DNA from: Rhodospirillaceae bacterium
GTDB lineage: Bacteria > Pseudomonadota > Alphaproteobacteria > UBA6615
Length of the DNA: 64,000 nt
Direction of reading: 5' to 3'
NCBI GenBank assembly: GCA_018667335.1
Contig: JABIVD010000035.1
Coordinates: forward strand, 25,192 to 89,191
The translations under genes and the position numbers were made by a program. The notes beneath the pieces were generated by a model that worked only from the letters and a program-made list of their open reading frames with translations, made no database searches and was not told the DNA's origin. This document shows positions 33,622 through 41,542 of this stretch, in pieces (position 1 is the stretch's first letter; each line of letters opens with the position of its first letter).

Positions 33622-34497
33622 TTATCGCGCGTCGGCGATCGGCGGCAAGGAGGTCAGATAGGTTGCGATGGCTTTTAGGTCATCTGCCGTCAGCTTGCTC
33701 GTGCTTTCCTGGACGACATCGGTCATGGCACCGCCGACGAAATCGCTGTCGGGCGTGATGCCGATCTCCAGAAATGAAACGATGTCATCCGCACTCCAGT
33801 CACCGATGCCGCCGGGGCCGGGCGTGATGTTGGGCACGGCGTCCCCGTCGGGGCCGTTCGCATTGCCGGCGAGCGGGCGGTCGGAATCGACCACGCCGAG
33901 GAGGTTGCGCGGCGTATGACATTCGCCGCAATGGCCAGGCCCGTTGACGATATAGGCGCCGCGGTTCCATGCCGCGCTCTGGTTGGGGTCCGGCGCGAAG
34001 GGCGTGTCGTCGAAGAACAGCAGCTTCCAGCCGAACATGCTGGCGCGAATGCCGAAGGGGAAGGGCAGGTCGTGATCGGGCACGGGATTGCGCACCGCGG
34101 GTACGGTGTCGAGATAGGCCTTGAGGTCGAGCATGTCCTGCTCGGTCATGCGCGCGTAGGAGGTGTAGGGGAAGGTCGGATAATAGTGACCGCCGGTCGG
34201 TGACTTGCCCTCACGCAGTGCGCGCACGAAATCCTCGTCGTTCCAGTCACCGATTCCCGTCTCGCGATCGGGCGTGATGTTGGGGGTAAAGAACGAGCCG
34301 AAATCGGTCTTCAGTTCTCGGCCCCCGGCCAGAAATTCCCCGTCCTTCGCGACGGTGTGGCAGGCGACGCAGCCGGCCATGTTCAGCACGTATTCGCCGC
34401 GCGCGGCATCCCCGGTCTGGGCAGCAGCCGGAACGATGGCCGAGACGGCGGCCAGGAGAGGAATGAGAAAGGTCAGTGTTTTGATCATCGTTTTCAT
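33622..34497 (-). CDS. Exported diheme c-type cytochrome
   Basis: A 291-residue periplasmic cytochrome with a Sec signal peptide (about residues 1-26, ending AAAQ) and two c-type heme sites. CVACH is at about residue 43 and CGECH near 191, each in its own class-I-like domain with later FTPNITPD and VPNITPGPGG methionine-poor loops. The pattern is that of cytochrome subunits that accept electrons from periplasmic dehydrogenases such as flavin or PQQ enzymes. No partner dehydrogenase is adjacent. It sits 71 bp after the cytochrome c' gene, but a strong terminator lies between them, 15 bp before its start codon. A direct role in sulfur oxidation is possible but unproven. Confidence 0.85.
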   Translation of the reverse strand: MKTMIKTLTFLIPLLAAVSAIVPAAAQTGDAARGEYVLNMAGCVACHTVAKDGEFLAGGRELKTDFGSFFTPNITPDRETGIGDWNDEDFVRALREGKSPTGGHYYPTFPYTSYARMTEQDMLDLKAYLDTVPAVRNPVPDHDLPFPFGIRASMFGWKLLFFDDTPFAPDPNQSAAWNRGAYIVNGPGHCGECHTPRNLLGVVDSDRPLAGNANGPDGDAVPNITPGPGGIGDWSADDIVSFLEIGITPDSDFVGGAMTDVVQESTSKLTADDLKAIATYLTSLPPIADAR

Positions 34498-34511
34498 GGA
34501 TCGATCCTAGC

Positions 34512-34543
34512 AAAAAAAATCGCCCGGCAGAGCCGAGCGATTT
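34512..34543 (-). terminator. Rho-independent terminator after the cytochrome c' gene
   Basis: On the minus strand the stem AAATCGC-C-CGGC (34517-34528 on plus) pairs with GCCG-A-GCGATTT (34532-34543) around an AGA loop, and is followed by a run of eight T (A on plus, 34512-34519). It lies about 25 bp after the cytochrome c' stop and only 15 bp upstream of the next gene's start, which leaves little room for a new promoter. Confidence 0.88.
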
Positions 34544-34568
34544 CCCATTCAGGTCTGACTGAATAGTT

Positions 34569-35033
34569 TTAGACTTTGGGACCCCGGTACACCTTGTGGC
34601 ATGCGCCACAGGTCGCGCCGATCTTGCCGACGACGGCCTTCGGATCCGAACCGAGCTTGCCGGCCGCTGCGTCAGCAGCAACGCCGTCAGCGGCGATTTT
34701 GAGGTTATTCGCCTTGGCGTAGAAATCGCCGAAGTTCGTCCAGATTTCAGGCTTCGAGCGATGGGCTGCCTTGCCGTCCTTAAACATGCCCGGAATTTCG
34801 GCGGCAGTTTCGCTGATTTTTGCTGCGGCCGCTTGCGCTGCCGACGCGTTGCCGGCGGCAACGGCGCCGCCAAGCGCTTTCATTGCGCCGCCGAGCGACT
34901 TCATCGCGGCATTGCGGTCGCCGTGGTCGTCGGCCGAAACATTACTGCTGCCGACTGTCCCGAATGCAACGGCAAGGGCCAGGGCGGCGCCGGCGATCAG
35001 GCCGAGCTTGGTGTATTTGCGAATGGTGAACAT
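34569..35033 (-). CDS. cycP: Cytochrome c'
   Basis: A 154-residue periplasmic cytochrome c' (class II). The signal peptide covers about residues 1-36 (KLGLIAGAALALAVAFG then SSNVSAD), and the C-terminal heme site is CGACH at about residues 143-147 followed by KVYRGPK, the class II layout. The four-helix bundle part is alanine-rich, and the family's N-terminal methionine or leucine near the distal heme pocket is plausible in AMKSLGGAMKAL. Cytochromes c' bind NO and can protect against it. The start at 35033 follows GGGAGATATAT; the longer frame is not signal-like. A terminator follows. Its link to the sulfur locus is positional. Confidence 0.88.
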   Translation of the reverse strand: MFTIRKYTKLGLIAGAALALAVAFGTVGSSNVSADDHGDRNAAMKSLGGAMKALGGAVAAGNASAAQAAAAKISETAAEIPGMFKDGKAAHRSKPEIWTNFGDFYAKANNLKIAADGVAADAAAGKLGSDPKAVVGKIGATCGACHKVYRGPKV

Positions 35034-35266
35034 ATATATCTCCCAATTCCCCATAAACGTGACGCCGTCACCCGGTCGTGGACCGTAACAGCAACGCCAC
35101 GTGACCGCGTAAGCCACTGGATTACCATCGGAAATCGACACTCTTCACAGAAACGTGAACCAAAATGCACTAAGTGACTCAATCTTGTGTGAGTTGGGGA
35201 ATAAACCCGCCCCGACACTGTTAACGTGGATGTGTGTTCGACATCCTCAACACGTGGAGAGACAAG

Positions 35267-36031
35267 ATGAGAGCAGTTCGATTCGCCGTTGCAGGTCTGG
35301 CCCTGGCCGGAACCATGCACGCACATGGCAGCGCTTTTGCCGACAGTGAGCCGCTCACCGTGGTCGAGTTGTTCACGTCGCAGAGTTGCTACTCCTGCCC
35401 GCCGGCGGAGGCCTATCTGGGTGAGCTCTCGGGGGAGAAGAACATCCTCGCGCTGGAGTATCACGTCGATTACTGGGACACCCTGAACTATGGCCGTCAC
35501 GGGCGCTGGAAGGACGCGTTCTCGACCCCGGAAATGACCGCGCGGCAGCGTGCCTACAACGCAGAAATTCGCGACACCCGCAGTGTCTACACGCCCCAGA
35601 TGGTGATCGATGGACGCACTGAGGCCGTCGGGTCGCGCCGCCGGGAAGTGCAAAACCTGATCTCCAAGGCCCGCAAGGACGATGCGCCGCGTGTCGCCGT
35701 TGAAGTGACGGCCGCCGAAAACGGCGGTGTGACCGTTTCGGTGGGCGACGTCGCGGACGCAAAAGCAGATGTCTGGCTCGTGACATTCATCCGTGAGGTG
35801 ACCACGCAGGTGGTGCGTGGCGAGAACCATGGCAAGACGCTGACCAGCCACAACATCGTCCGCAGTACACGCCATATCGGCAAATGGGACGGCAGGACAA
35901 CCGCCATCGATGTGTCGGATCTCACGCTGGAGGATGGCCAAAGCTGCGCGGTGCTGGTGCAGGACGGCAAGGTCGGCCCGGTCCTCGGCGCAGCATACTG
36001 CCCGACGGGTGTGGGCGGCGCGGCGTCCTGA
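35267..36031 (+). CDS. DUF1223 thioredoxin-like exported protein
   Basis: A 254-residue protein of the DUF1223 family, with a signal peptide (about residues 1-25, AVAGLALAGTMHAHGSAFAD). The thioredoxin-like domain opens with VVELFTSQSCYSCPPAEAYL, giving a CxxC at about residues 41-44. It then has ALEYHVDYWDTLNYGR, and SVYTPQMVIDG with the cis-proline. A C-terminal beta domain follows. A periplasmic redox or thiol role is likely; the substrate is unknown. The ATG at 35267 follows GTGGAGAG; the GTG at 35234 would add 11 residues before the signal. GGGAATAA at 35197-35204 upstream could be an ECF-type -35 element, at low confidence. Confidence 0.85.
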   Translation: MRAVRFAVAGLALAGTMHAHGSAFADSEPLTVVELFTSQSCYSCPPAEAYLGELSGEKNILALEYHVDYWDTLNYGRHGRWKDAFSTPEMTARQRAYNAEIRDTRSVYTPQMVIDGRTEAVGSRRREVQNLISKARKDDAPRVAVEVTAAENGGVTVSVGDVADAKADVWLVTFIREVTTQVVRGENHGKTLTSHNIVRSTRHIGKWDGRTTAIDVSDLTLEDGQSCAVLVQDGKVGPVLGAAYCPTGVGGAAS

Positions 36032-36049
36032 CGAGACCCGTTTCGGGGT

Positions 36050-37018
36050 CTATTTTCGGGCCAGATTCTCGGCGCTGAGGGTCCGGAGGCTCTCCTCGTT
36101 ATCGAGGTACCAGGCATAGGTGCGCTCGACCCCTTCGCGCAGGCTAATTTTCGACTGCCATCCAAGCTCGGTCAGCCGGGACACATCGACCAGCTTGCGT
36201 GGCGTGCCGTCCGGTCGCGAGCTGTCATAGGAGAATGACCCGCTGTATCCGACCACGTCTGCGACAAGGGTCGCGAAGTCGGCGATGGAAATATCCTCGC
36301 CGGTGCCGATGTTGACGAACGGCTCGTCCGAATAATTGTTCATCAGATAAACGCACGCATCGGCCATGTCGTCGACGAACATGATCTCGCGCTTCGGTGT
36401 TCCGGTGCCCCAGATCACCACGTTGTCCGCGCCCGAGAGCTTTGCTTCGTGCATCCGGCGGATCATCGCCGGGGCCATATGGGATGTCTCATAGTCGAAA
36501 TTGTCGCCGATCCCGAAGAGATTGGTCGGCTGTACGCTGATCGCGTCGAACCCGTACTGTCGGCGATAGGCCTGGCACATCTTGATCCCCGCGATCTTGG
36601 CCACGGCGTACCACTGGTTGGTTTCCTCCAGCGGCCCGGTCAGCATGTACTCTTCCTTCATCGGCTGGGGCGCGTCGTGGGGCATGATGCAGGTCGAACC
36701 GAGAAACAGCATCTTCTTGGCACCCGCGCGATAGGCGGTGTCGATCAGGTTCGTCTGGATCTTCAGATTGCCGGCGATGAAGTCGGCCGGATACAGGTCG
36801 TTCGCCATGATCCCGCCGACGATCGCCGCCGCATCGAGCACATAGTCCGGTTTTTCCGCGTCGAAGAACTCGCGCACGGCGGCCTGTTCGGTCAGGTCGA
36901 GTTCCTGGCTCGTCCGGGTCACGATGTTCGTGTGGCCCCGGGCGTTGAGCTGTCGGACCAGCGCCTGGCCGACCAGCCCACGATGTCCCGCGATGTATAT
37001 CTTTGCGTCCTGTTCCAT
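36050..37018 (-). CDS. fcl: GDP-L-fucose synthase
   Basis: A 322-residue extended SDR. It makes GDP-L-fucose from GDP-4-keto-6-deoxymannose, for surface polysaccharide. IAGHRGLVGQALVRQL is the NADP motif (about residues 9-24), the family motif FLGSTCIMPHDAPQPMKEE is at about 105-123, and the YxxxK is in QWYAVAKIAGIKMC. The tail with PDGTPRKLVDVSRLTELGW is also specific. The preceding pathway enzyme (GDP-mannose dehydratase, gmd) is not in the window, nor any glycosyltransferase, so it is an orphan here. It converges on the DUF1223 gene and lies 44 bp after the BadI-like gene on the same strand. Confidence 0.92.
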   Translation of the reverse strand: MEQDAKIYIAGHRGLVGQALVRQLNARGHTNIVTRTSQELDLTEQAAVREFFDAEKPDYVLDAAAIVGGIMANDLYPADFIAGNLKIQTNLIDTAYRAGAKKMLFLGSTCIMPHDAPQPMKEEYMLTGPLEETNQWYAVAKIAGIKMCQAYRRQYGFDAISVQPTNLFGIGDNFDYETSHMAPAMIRRMHEAKLSGADNVVIWGTGTPKREIMFVDDMADACVYLMNNYSDEPFVNIGTGEDISIADFATLVADVVGYSGSFSYDSSRPDGTPRKLVDVSRLTELGWQSKISLREGVERTYAWYLDNEESLRTLSAENLARK

Positions 37019-37062
37019 ATTCCCGTTCGCTTGGCGTAGCCCACTCGTGGCCTACTTGTGAC

Positions 37063-37857
37063 CTACTTGACGTATTTGCGGAATTCCGGCTTGCGGCGTT
37101 CCTGAAACGCCCGGCCGCCTTCCTTGGATTCCTCGGTGGCGTAATACAACTTCAGCGCTTCGAATCCCATGGCGCCGATCCCCTTGATGTGGTCGGTGTC
37201 GGCGTTGAATGAGCGTTTGGCGATGGACAGGGCGGTCGGGCTCTTATCCATCAGGTCGGCACACCAGCGCGCCACCTCCTCGTCCAGATCCTTGTCCGGG
37301 ACGACCGCGTTCGCCAGCCCCATCTCCAGGGCTTCGCGCGCGGTGTATTGCCGGCACATGTACCAGATTTCGCGCGCCTTTTTTTCGCCCACGACCCGCG
37401 CCAGATAGGCGGTGCCGAAGCCGGGATCGACTGAGCCCATGCTCGGCCCGACCTGGCCGAATATGGCGCTTTCCCCGGCGATCGTCAGATCGCATACGGT
37501 GGCGATGACGTTCCCGCCGCCGATGGCATACCCGCGAACCTTTGCGATCACGGGCTTCGGTACTTCGCGGATCAGGCCCTGGAACTCCTCGATCGGAATT
37601 CCGGTGGTGCCCCGGCGACTGCCGTAACCCTCGGTGTCCTTGTTCTCAATCGACTGGTCGCCGCCCGACGAGAAGGCGCGATCCCCCGCGCCCGTGATGA
37701 CAATGACGCCGATCGACTTGTCCCAGCCTGCGTCCTGCAGGGCCTCGATCATTTCCTCGATCGTATGTCCGCTGAACGCGTTGAGCTTGTCGGGCCGATT
37801 GATGGTGATGGTCGCGACGCCGTCAGTGGTTTCATACAGAATGTCGTCAAAGCTCAT
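37063..37857 (-). CDS. badI: BadI-like 2-ketocyclohexanecarboxyl-CoA hydrolase (crotonase family)
   Basis: A 264-residue crotonase-fold enzyme very close to R. palustris BadI, which opens 2-ketocyclohexane-1-carboxyl-CoA to pimelyl-CoA in anaerobic benzoate and cyclohexanecarboxylate breakdown. Shared segments include NRPDKLNAFSG, GAGDRAFSSGGDQS, VPKPVIAKVRGYAIGGGNV, FGQVGPSMGSVDPGFGTA, VVGEKKAREIWYMC and the end RKPEFRKYVK. The classical hydratase glutamate in GGGCEL is valine here, as in BadI/MenB. The ATG at 37857 (MSFDDILYE) is chosen over 37884 by family alignment. No other bad genes are near, so the substrate may be a related cyclic keto-acyl-CoA. Confidence 0.82.
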   Translation of the reverse strand: MSFDDILYETTDGVATITINRPDKLNAFSGHTIEEMIEALQDAGWDKSIGVIVITGAGDRAFSSGGDQSIENKDTEGYGSRRGTTGIPIEEFQGLIREVPKPVIAKVRGYAIGGGNVIATVCDLTIAGESAIFGQVGPSMGSVDPGFGTAYLARVVGEKKAREIWYMCRQYTAREALEMGLANAVVPDKDLDEEVARWCADLMDKSPTALSIAKRSFNADTDHIKGIGAMGFEALKLYYATEESKEGGRAFQERRKPEFRKYVK

Positions 37858-37964
37858 GGTTTCGCTTCCCGTTGTTGTGCGCAATCATAGCCGCAACGGT
37901 TGATCTGCGCGCGATTGGATATATGTCACCTGCAACCGCGCCGCACATGTCTGGAGAGTATCGA

Positions 37965-38372
37965 ATGCCGCAGAAAGCAAAGACGAAAGCGAAAAAGAAA
38001 TCAGATGAACGTCCCCCGGTCGCGGTGGGGCATGTCTCGCTGCATGTGAAGGATGTGCCGCGCGCGAGCGAGTTCATGCAGGTGCTGGGCCTGCGGCCTG
38101 TCTTCGAGACCCCGAAGTTCGCCGTTCTGGAATTGCGTGGGGGCACGCATTTGATCCTGAACAAGTCCCGGAAGAAGATCACGGAAGGGGAGGTCGCGCC
38201 CGTCGATTTGATGGTCGATGACGTCAAAATTATGCGTGAGTTCTGCAAGAAGCAGAAGCTCAAACCCTCGAAGATCACGACCGGTTCCGTGCACAGCTCG
38301 TTTTACGTGCCTGGTCCCGATGGTTGGTCGATCAAGATCACCTCATCGCACGCCACCGGTCTTCCCGTCTGA
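37965..38372 (+). CDS. VOC (glyoxalase/bleomycin-resistance) family protein
   Basis: A 135-residue single VOC domain. After a lysine-rich leader (MPQKAKTKAKKKSDERPP), VGHVSLHVKDVPRASEFMQV opens the first beta-alpha-beta unit with a possible metal histidine. FAVLELRGGTHLILN supplies the next conserved position, and HSSFYVPGPDGWSIKI closes with a second. Function may be metal-dependent lyase, dioxygenase or binding protein; it cannot be decided. GGAG lies seven bases before the ATG at 37965. It diverges from the badI-like gene across 107 bp, and a 23-bp palindrome follows just after its stop. Confidence 0.82.
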   Translation: MPQKAKTKAKKKSDERPPVAVGHVSLHVKDVPRASEFMQVLGLRPVFETPKFAVLELRGGTHLILNKSRKKITEGEVAPVDLMVDDVKIMREFCKKQKLKPSKITTGSVHSSFYVPGPDGWSIKITSSHATGLPV

Positions 38373-38380
38373 GCCGTAGT

Positions 38381-38403
38381 CGACGCTTGTGTCACAAGCG
38401 TCG
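38381..38403. repeat. 23-bp perfect palindrome between the VOC and racemase-like genes
   Basis: Arms CGACGCTTGTG (38381-38391) and its exact complement (38393-38403) flank a single T. The core TTGTGTCACAA fits the GntR-family operator pattern TTGT-N3-ACAA. There is no T-run on either side, which argues against a simple terminator. It lies 8 bp after the VOC stop and 75 bp before the first racemase-like start. Confidence 0.7.
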
Positions 38404-38477
38404 TGAATGAAACTGACCTTCTGTAAGAATTTCGAAGCGGCTAGTTTCTCCGGCATTCAAGGTCGAGGAGAGCGTTT

Positions 38478-39200
38478 GTGCCTGATCGTTTCGGACCCCG
38501 CGGTGTCGTCGCCGTCCTGATTCCTGTGCAGAACGCCAATATGCAGCCCGAGTACGCGCTGATGCGCCCCGAGGGCATCAGCAACCAGATGTACCGGTTC
38601 GATATTTCGGCGCATGACAAAGCACCGGAGGCGGTTCTTCGCGTGGTTCCCGACACGTTGCTGTGCTGGCCGGATGTAATCATCGGCGGCAATTCACTTG
38701 AGATGGGGGCCTGGTCGAACGCGCAGCAGGCCGAATACCGGACTGCCTTCGAGGGGCGCGCCAACGGGGTGCCCGTGGTCCTGGCCACCGATGCCACGGC
38801 TGCGGCATTGCGGACGATCGGCGCCAGGCGGATCGCCGTGCTCTCGCCCATGTCGCCGGAACACTCCGAGCGCGTCAAAAGTTACTACACGGATCAGGGC
38901 TTCGAGATGCCTTACGGCACCTCGCTGATGGTCGAGAAGTCCGAGGACCTCATCAACATGACGGCCGACGATGCGATCGCCGCCTTCGAACGCATCAATA
39001 CGGACGATGTGGACACGCTGCTGCATGTCGGCGGCGGGCTCGGTATCGTCTCGCATATCGAGGCGATCGAGGCCCGTTTCGGCAAGCCGCTCGTCTCCGT
39101 GAATGCCGCGACATACTGGTATGCGCTGCGCAAGATCGGCATGACGGATCCGATGCCCGGTTTCGGCCAGCTTCTGATGCGCACCGACGTCACCGAATAA
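38478..39200 (+). CDS. Aspartate/glutamate racemase-fold protein (AMDase/maleate isomerase-like), copy 1, lacking both cysteines
   Basis: A 240-residue protein of the Asp/Glu racemase superfamily, closest by layout to arylmalonate decarboxylase and maleate isomerase. The first catalytic-cysteine site reads VIIGGNSLEM (about residues 71-80) and the second TLLHVGGGLGIV (about 176-187); both cysteines are replaced by glycine or another residue. The C-terminal FGKPLVSVNAATYWYALRKI is the family's usual end. A GTG start follows GAGGAGAG. Copy 2 follows after 30 bp and is clearly a tandem duplicate. Catalysis by a cysteine pair is therefore unlikely, and a binding role or a different mechanism must be considered. 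Confidence 0.82.
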   Translation: MPDRFGPRGVVAVLIPVQNANMQPEYALMRPEGISNQMYRFDISAHDKAPEAVLRVVPDTLLCWPDVIIGGNSLEMGAWSNAQQAEYRTAFEGRANGVPVVLATDATAAALRTIGARRIAVLSPMSPEHSERVKSYYTDQGFEMPYGTSLMVEKSEDLINMTADDAIAAFERINTDDVDTLLHVGGGLGIVSHIEAIEARFGKPLVSVNAATYWYALRKIGMTDPMPGFGQLLMRTDVTE

Positions 39201-39230
39201 TTCCACCCAGCACCCAAGAGAGTTACACCC

Positions 39231-39953
39231 ATGCCCGATCGCTTTGGCCCACGCGGCGTTGTCGCCGTCCTGATCCCCGTGCAGAACTCCAACATGCAGC
39301 CCGAGTACGAGATGATGCGCCCCGAGGGCGTCAGCAATCAGATGTACCGGTTCAACATCACGAGCCCGGACACGGTCGGCGAGGCCGTACTCGATGTGGT
39401 GCCGCAAACGCTGAAGTGCTGGCCCGACATGATTGTCGGCGGCAATTCCCTCGAGATGCGGGACTGGTCGCTCGAGAAGCAGGAATGGTACACGGGCGAA
39501 TTCGCCGCGCGGGCCGACGGCAAGCCCTTCGTGCTGGCGACGGACGCCGTCATCGCGGCGCTGCGCACGATGGGCGCGAAGCGGTTCGGGATGATGTCGC
39601 CCCTGTCGGTCGAGAATTCCAAGAGTGCGGTCGACTACTACACCGCACTCGGCTTCGACGTCGCAGCAGCGACGGCGCTGTTGGTCGACAAGCCGGAAAA
39701 CGCGGTGAACGTGCCGATGGAGCGGGTCATCGAGGCCTTCGAGGAGGTCGACGGCCCCGATATCGACACGCTGCTGCATGTCGGCGGGTCGCTCGGCATC
39801 GTGCCGTTGATCGCCGAACTGGAAGATCGCTTCAAGAAGCCGGTCATCTCGGTCAACCTGGCAACCTACTGGTATGCGTTGCGCCGGATGGGCATCACCG
39901 ATGCCGTTCCCGGGTTCGGTGAGCTCATGCTGAAGGCCGAGATTGTCGAATAG
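39231..39953 (+). CDS. Aspartate/glutamate racemase-fold protein, tandem copy 2, lacking both cysteines
   Basis: A 240-residue protein that shares a large part of its sequence with the preceding gene, including the identical start MPDRFGPRGVVAVLIPVQN (valine or methionine start codon apart). Its two catalytic-cysteine sites read MIVGGNSLEM and TLLHVGGSLGIV, again without cysteine. Differences concentrate in the mid-region that would form the substrate pocket (DTVGEAVLDVV, WSLEKQEWYTGEF), so the two copies may have diverged in specificity or form a heterodimer. AGAGAG precedes the ATG. It converges on a cupin gene 20 bp away. Confidence 0.82.
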   Translation: MPDRFGPRGVVAVLIPVQNSNMQPEYEMMRPEGVSNQMYRFNITSPDTVGEAVLDVVPQTLKCWPDMIVGGNSLEMRDWSLEKQEWYTGEFAARADGKPFVLATDAVIAALRTMGAKRFGMMSPLSVENSKSAVDYYTALGFDVAAATALLVDKPENAVNVPMERVIEAFEEVDGPDIDTLLHVGGSLGIVPLIAELEDRFKKPVISVNLATYWYALRRMGITDAVPGFGELMLKAEIVE

Positions 39954-39973
39954 CGGAGGCTATTCGAGCCAGG

Positions 39974-40558
39974 TTACTCAGCGGCGACGCGGTCCGCCAT
40001 GCGGAAACCGACCTTGTCCAACGCGGCAAGCGTGTCTTCGCCAAACTTTTCGAGGATTTCCTGGCCGACATGGGGATGGAAGACGACCTCGTCTTTGACG
40101 TCACCCTCGACGGACTGGATCATCACCAGCAGGCGTGCGGTCTCATCGGAGATGTTGTTGAAGTCGCGATAAACACCGGCCGGCACCGAGATGAAGTCGA
40201 GCGGTTCCAACTCGATGGAGTTCTCGCCGTCCTCGCCCCAGGAAACACGGAATTTTCCGTTCAGGCAGAAGAAGTTCTCGACCGTGTGAGAATGGCTGTG
40301 CAGGCCCGGATGGTTGCCCGGCGGGCACTCGGCGATGGTTACGGTCAAACCGTTCATGCCCTTCACCGGCGCGACCTTGGAGCGGCCTTCCCAGCCCTCG
40401 GGCGACATGATCGGATAGACCGACTTCGCCGACACGATCTCCACGGCTTCCGCCGGAATCCCGGTGCCTTCCATGATCGATTGCTTGTAGGGCTTGAGGT
40501 CCTTGAACCGGGCGATGCGGTTGGACATGTCTGTGGTGTTGAGATCGACTGTTTTCAT
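39974..40558 (-). CDS. Cupin-domain protein
   Basis: A 194-residue protein with one cupin barrel in the middle. GNHPGLHSHSHTVENFFCLNGKF (about residues 80-102) carries the first motif with three histidines and a glutamate. The second motif follows in EPLDFISVPAGVYRDFNNIS with no histidine, so metal binding would rest on the first motif. The C-terminus is helical. It may be a small dioxygenase, isomerase or sensor. A good GGAG site precedes the ATG. It converges on the racemase-like pair and could belong to the same pathway. Confidence 0.82.
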   Translation of the reverse strand: MKTVDLNTTDMSNRIARFKDLKPYKQSIMEGTGIPAEAVEIVSAKSVYPIMSPEGWEGRSKVAPVKGMNGLTVTIAECPPGNHPGLHSHSHTVENFFCLNGKFRVSWGEDGENSIELEPLDFISVPAGVYRDFNNISDETARLLVMIQSVEGDVKDEVVFHPHVGQEILEKFGEDTLAALDKVGFRMADRVAAE

Positions 40559-40633
40559 TGTGCTTCTCCGTCCCCTTGTTGCCGGAACATTAGCGTATCG
40601 GCGTGGCGGTGCGAAATCAGAGAGTTTGTGCAG

Positions 40634-41347
40634 TCACGCGGCTTCTTCAGCGGTAAAGAGCCTGTTGATCAACTCTGGCAACGCCGGCAGGACCGGGGCC
40701 GTGCGGTCGGGAATGCCAATGCCCCGGCCGTCCTGTCGGAGGTCGGACAGCATCGACAAGGCTGTGTCACGCAGGAACCCGTCGTCCGGATCGCCGCGCT
40801 GACACACGAACAACCGCGCGTTCCGGTCGCCATTCGATACCCCGGAGCGCCCAACAATGGGGCCGAAGACCCGCATGACGAAAACACAGTGCGTCGCGGC
40901 GTATGAGATGAACGCGGCCTTGGCCCTGTCTTCGAGATTCACGACGCGCGCATCGTCGAGGTCGACACCGCGTGATGCGAATGCCGAGTTGAACACGCGG
41001 CGGAAATCCGCTTCGAACAACTCAGCGGCGAAGAAATTGTCGACCAGGCGCTCGTAGAACATGGTCACGAGGGGTCCGTGCTGCGCATTGTCGGGATGAC
41101 GCCAGGATTCCTGAATGCGGTCGGGCAGTTCATTGCGCTGGATCAGAAAATCTCCCGCATCGCGGCTGCCCTGAAATTCGCTGTCGCCCAACGTGATTGC
41201 GTGCCAGTTGGACGTGCCGAGTTCCTTCCCGTCCACCGTCCTGTTTTCCTGTGCGGCCGCCGCGCTGGCACTCAGCAGGATTGCGCATGCGATGGCGCAG
41301 CTTCGCAGAATGATCGGCATGATTTCCAGATGCATCGCGTTGTTCAT
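40634..41347 (-). CDS. Exported protein of unknown function
   Basis: A roughly 237-residue protein not recognised as a named family. The hydrophobic segment IILRSCAIACAILLSASAAAAQ is a clear signal peptide, so the mature part is periplasmic or outer-membrane associated. It contains a conserved-looking middle (FFAAELFEADFRRVFNSAFASRG, given as residues about 90-115) and three cysteines after it. In-frame starts are 41395, 41347, 41335 and 41320; 41320 leaves the most compact signal peptide, and 41347 is a compromise. It lies 75 bp upstream of the cupin gene on the same strand and diverges from a SnoaL-like gene. Confidence 0.6.
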   Translation of the reverse strand: MNNAMHLEIMPIILRSCAIACAILLSASAAAAQENRTVDGKELGTSNWHAITLGDSEFQGSRDAGDFLIQRNELPDRIQESWRHPDNAQHGPLVTMFYERLVDNFFAAELFEADFRRVFNSAFASRGVDLDDARVVNLEDRAKAAFISYAATHCVFVMRVFGPIVGRSGVSNGDRNARLFVCQRGDPDDGFLRDTALSMLSDLRQDGRGIGIPDRTAPVLPALPELINRLFTAEEAA

Positions 41348-41542
41348 TCGTCGTTTCAAGCGCAGCAGTTTGACGATCCGGGCACGCTCAGACAATTACC
41401 GGCGGGTGTCGACTTGGTTCCGTCTGACTGGCCGAAGCGGAACGGCGCTTTCGGTCGACGAAATTGTGAGCGCTGGCGGCAAAAGAACCGGGGCATAGTG
41501 GTATCACTGCATTTCGATACAGCAAAAATTCTGGGGAACACT

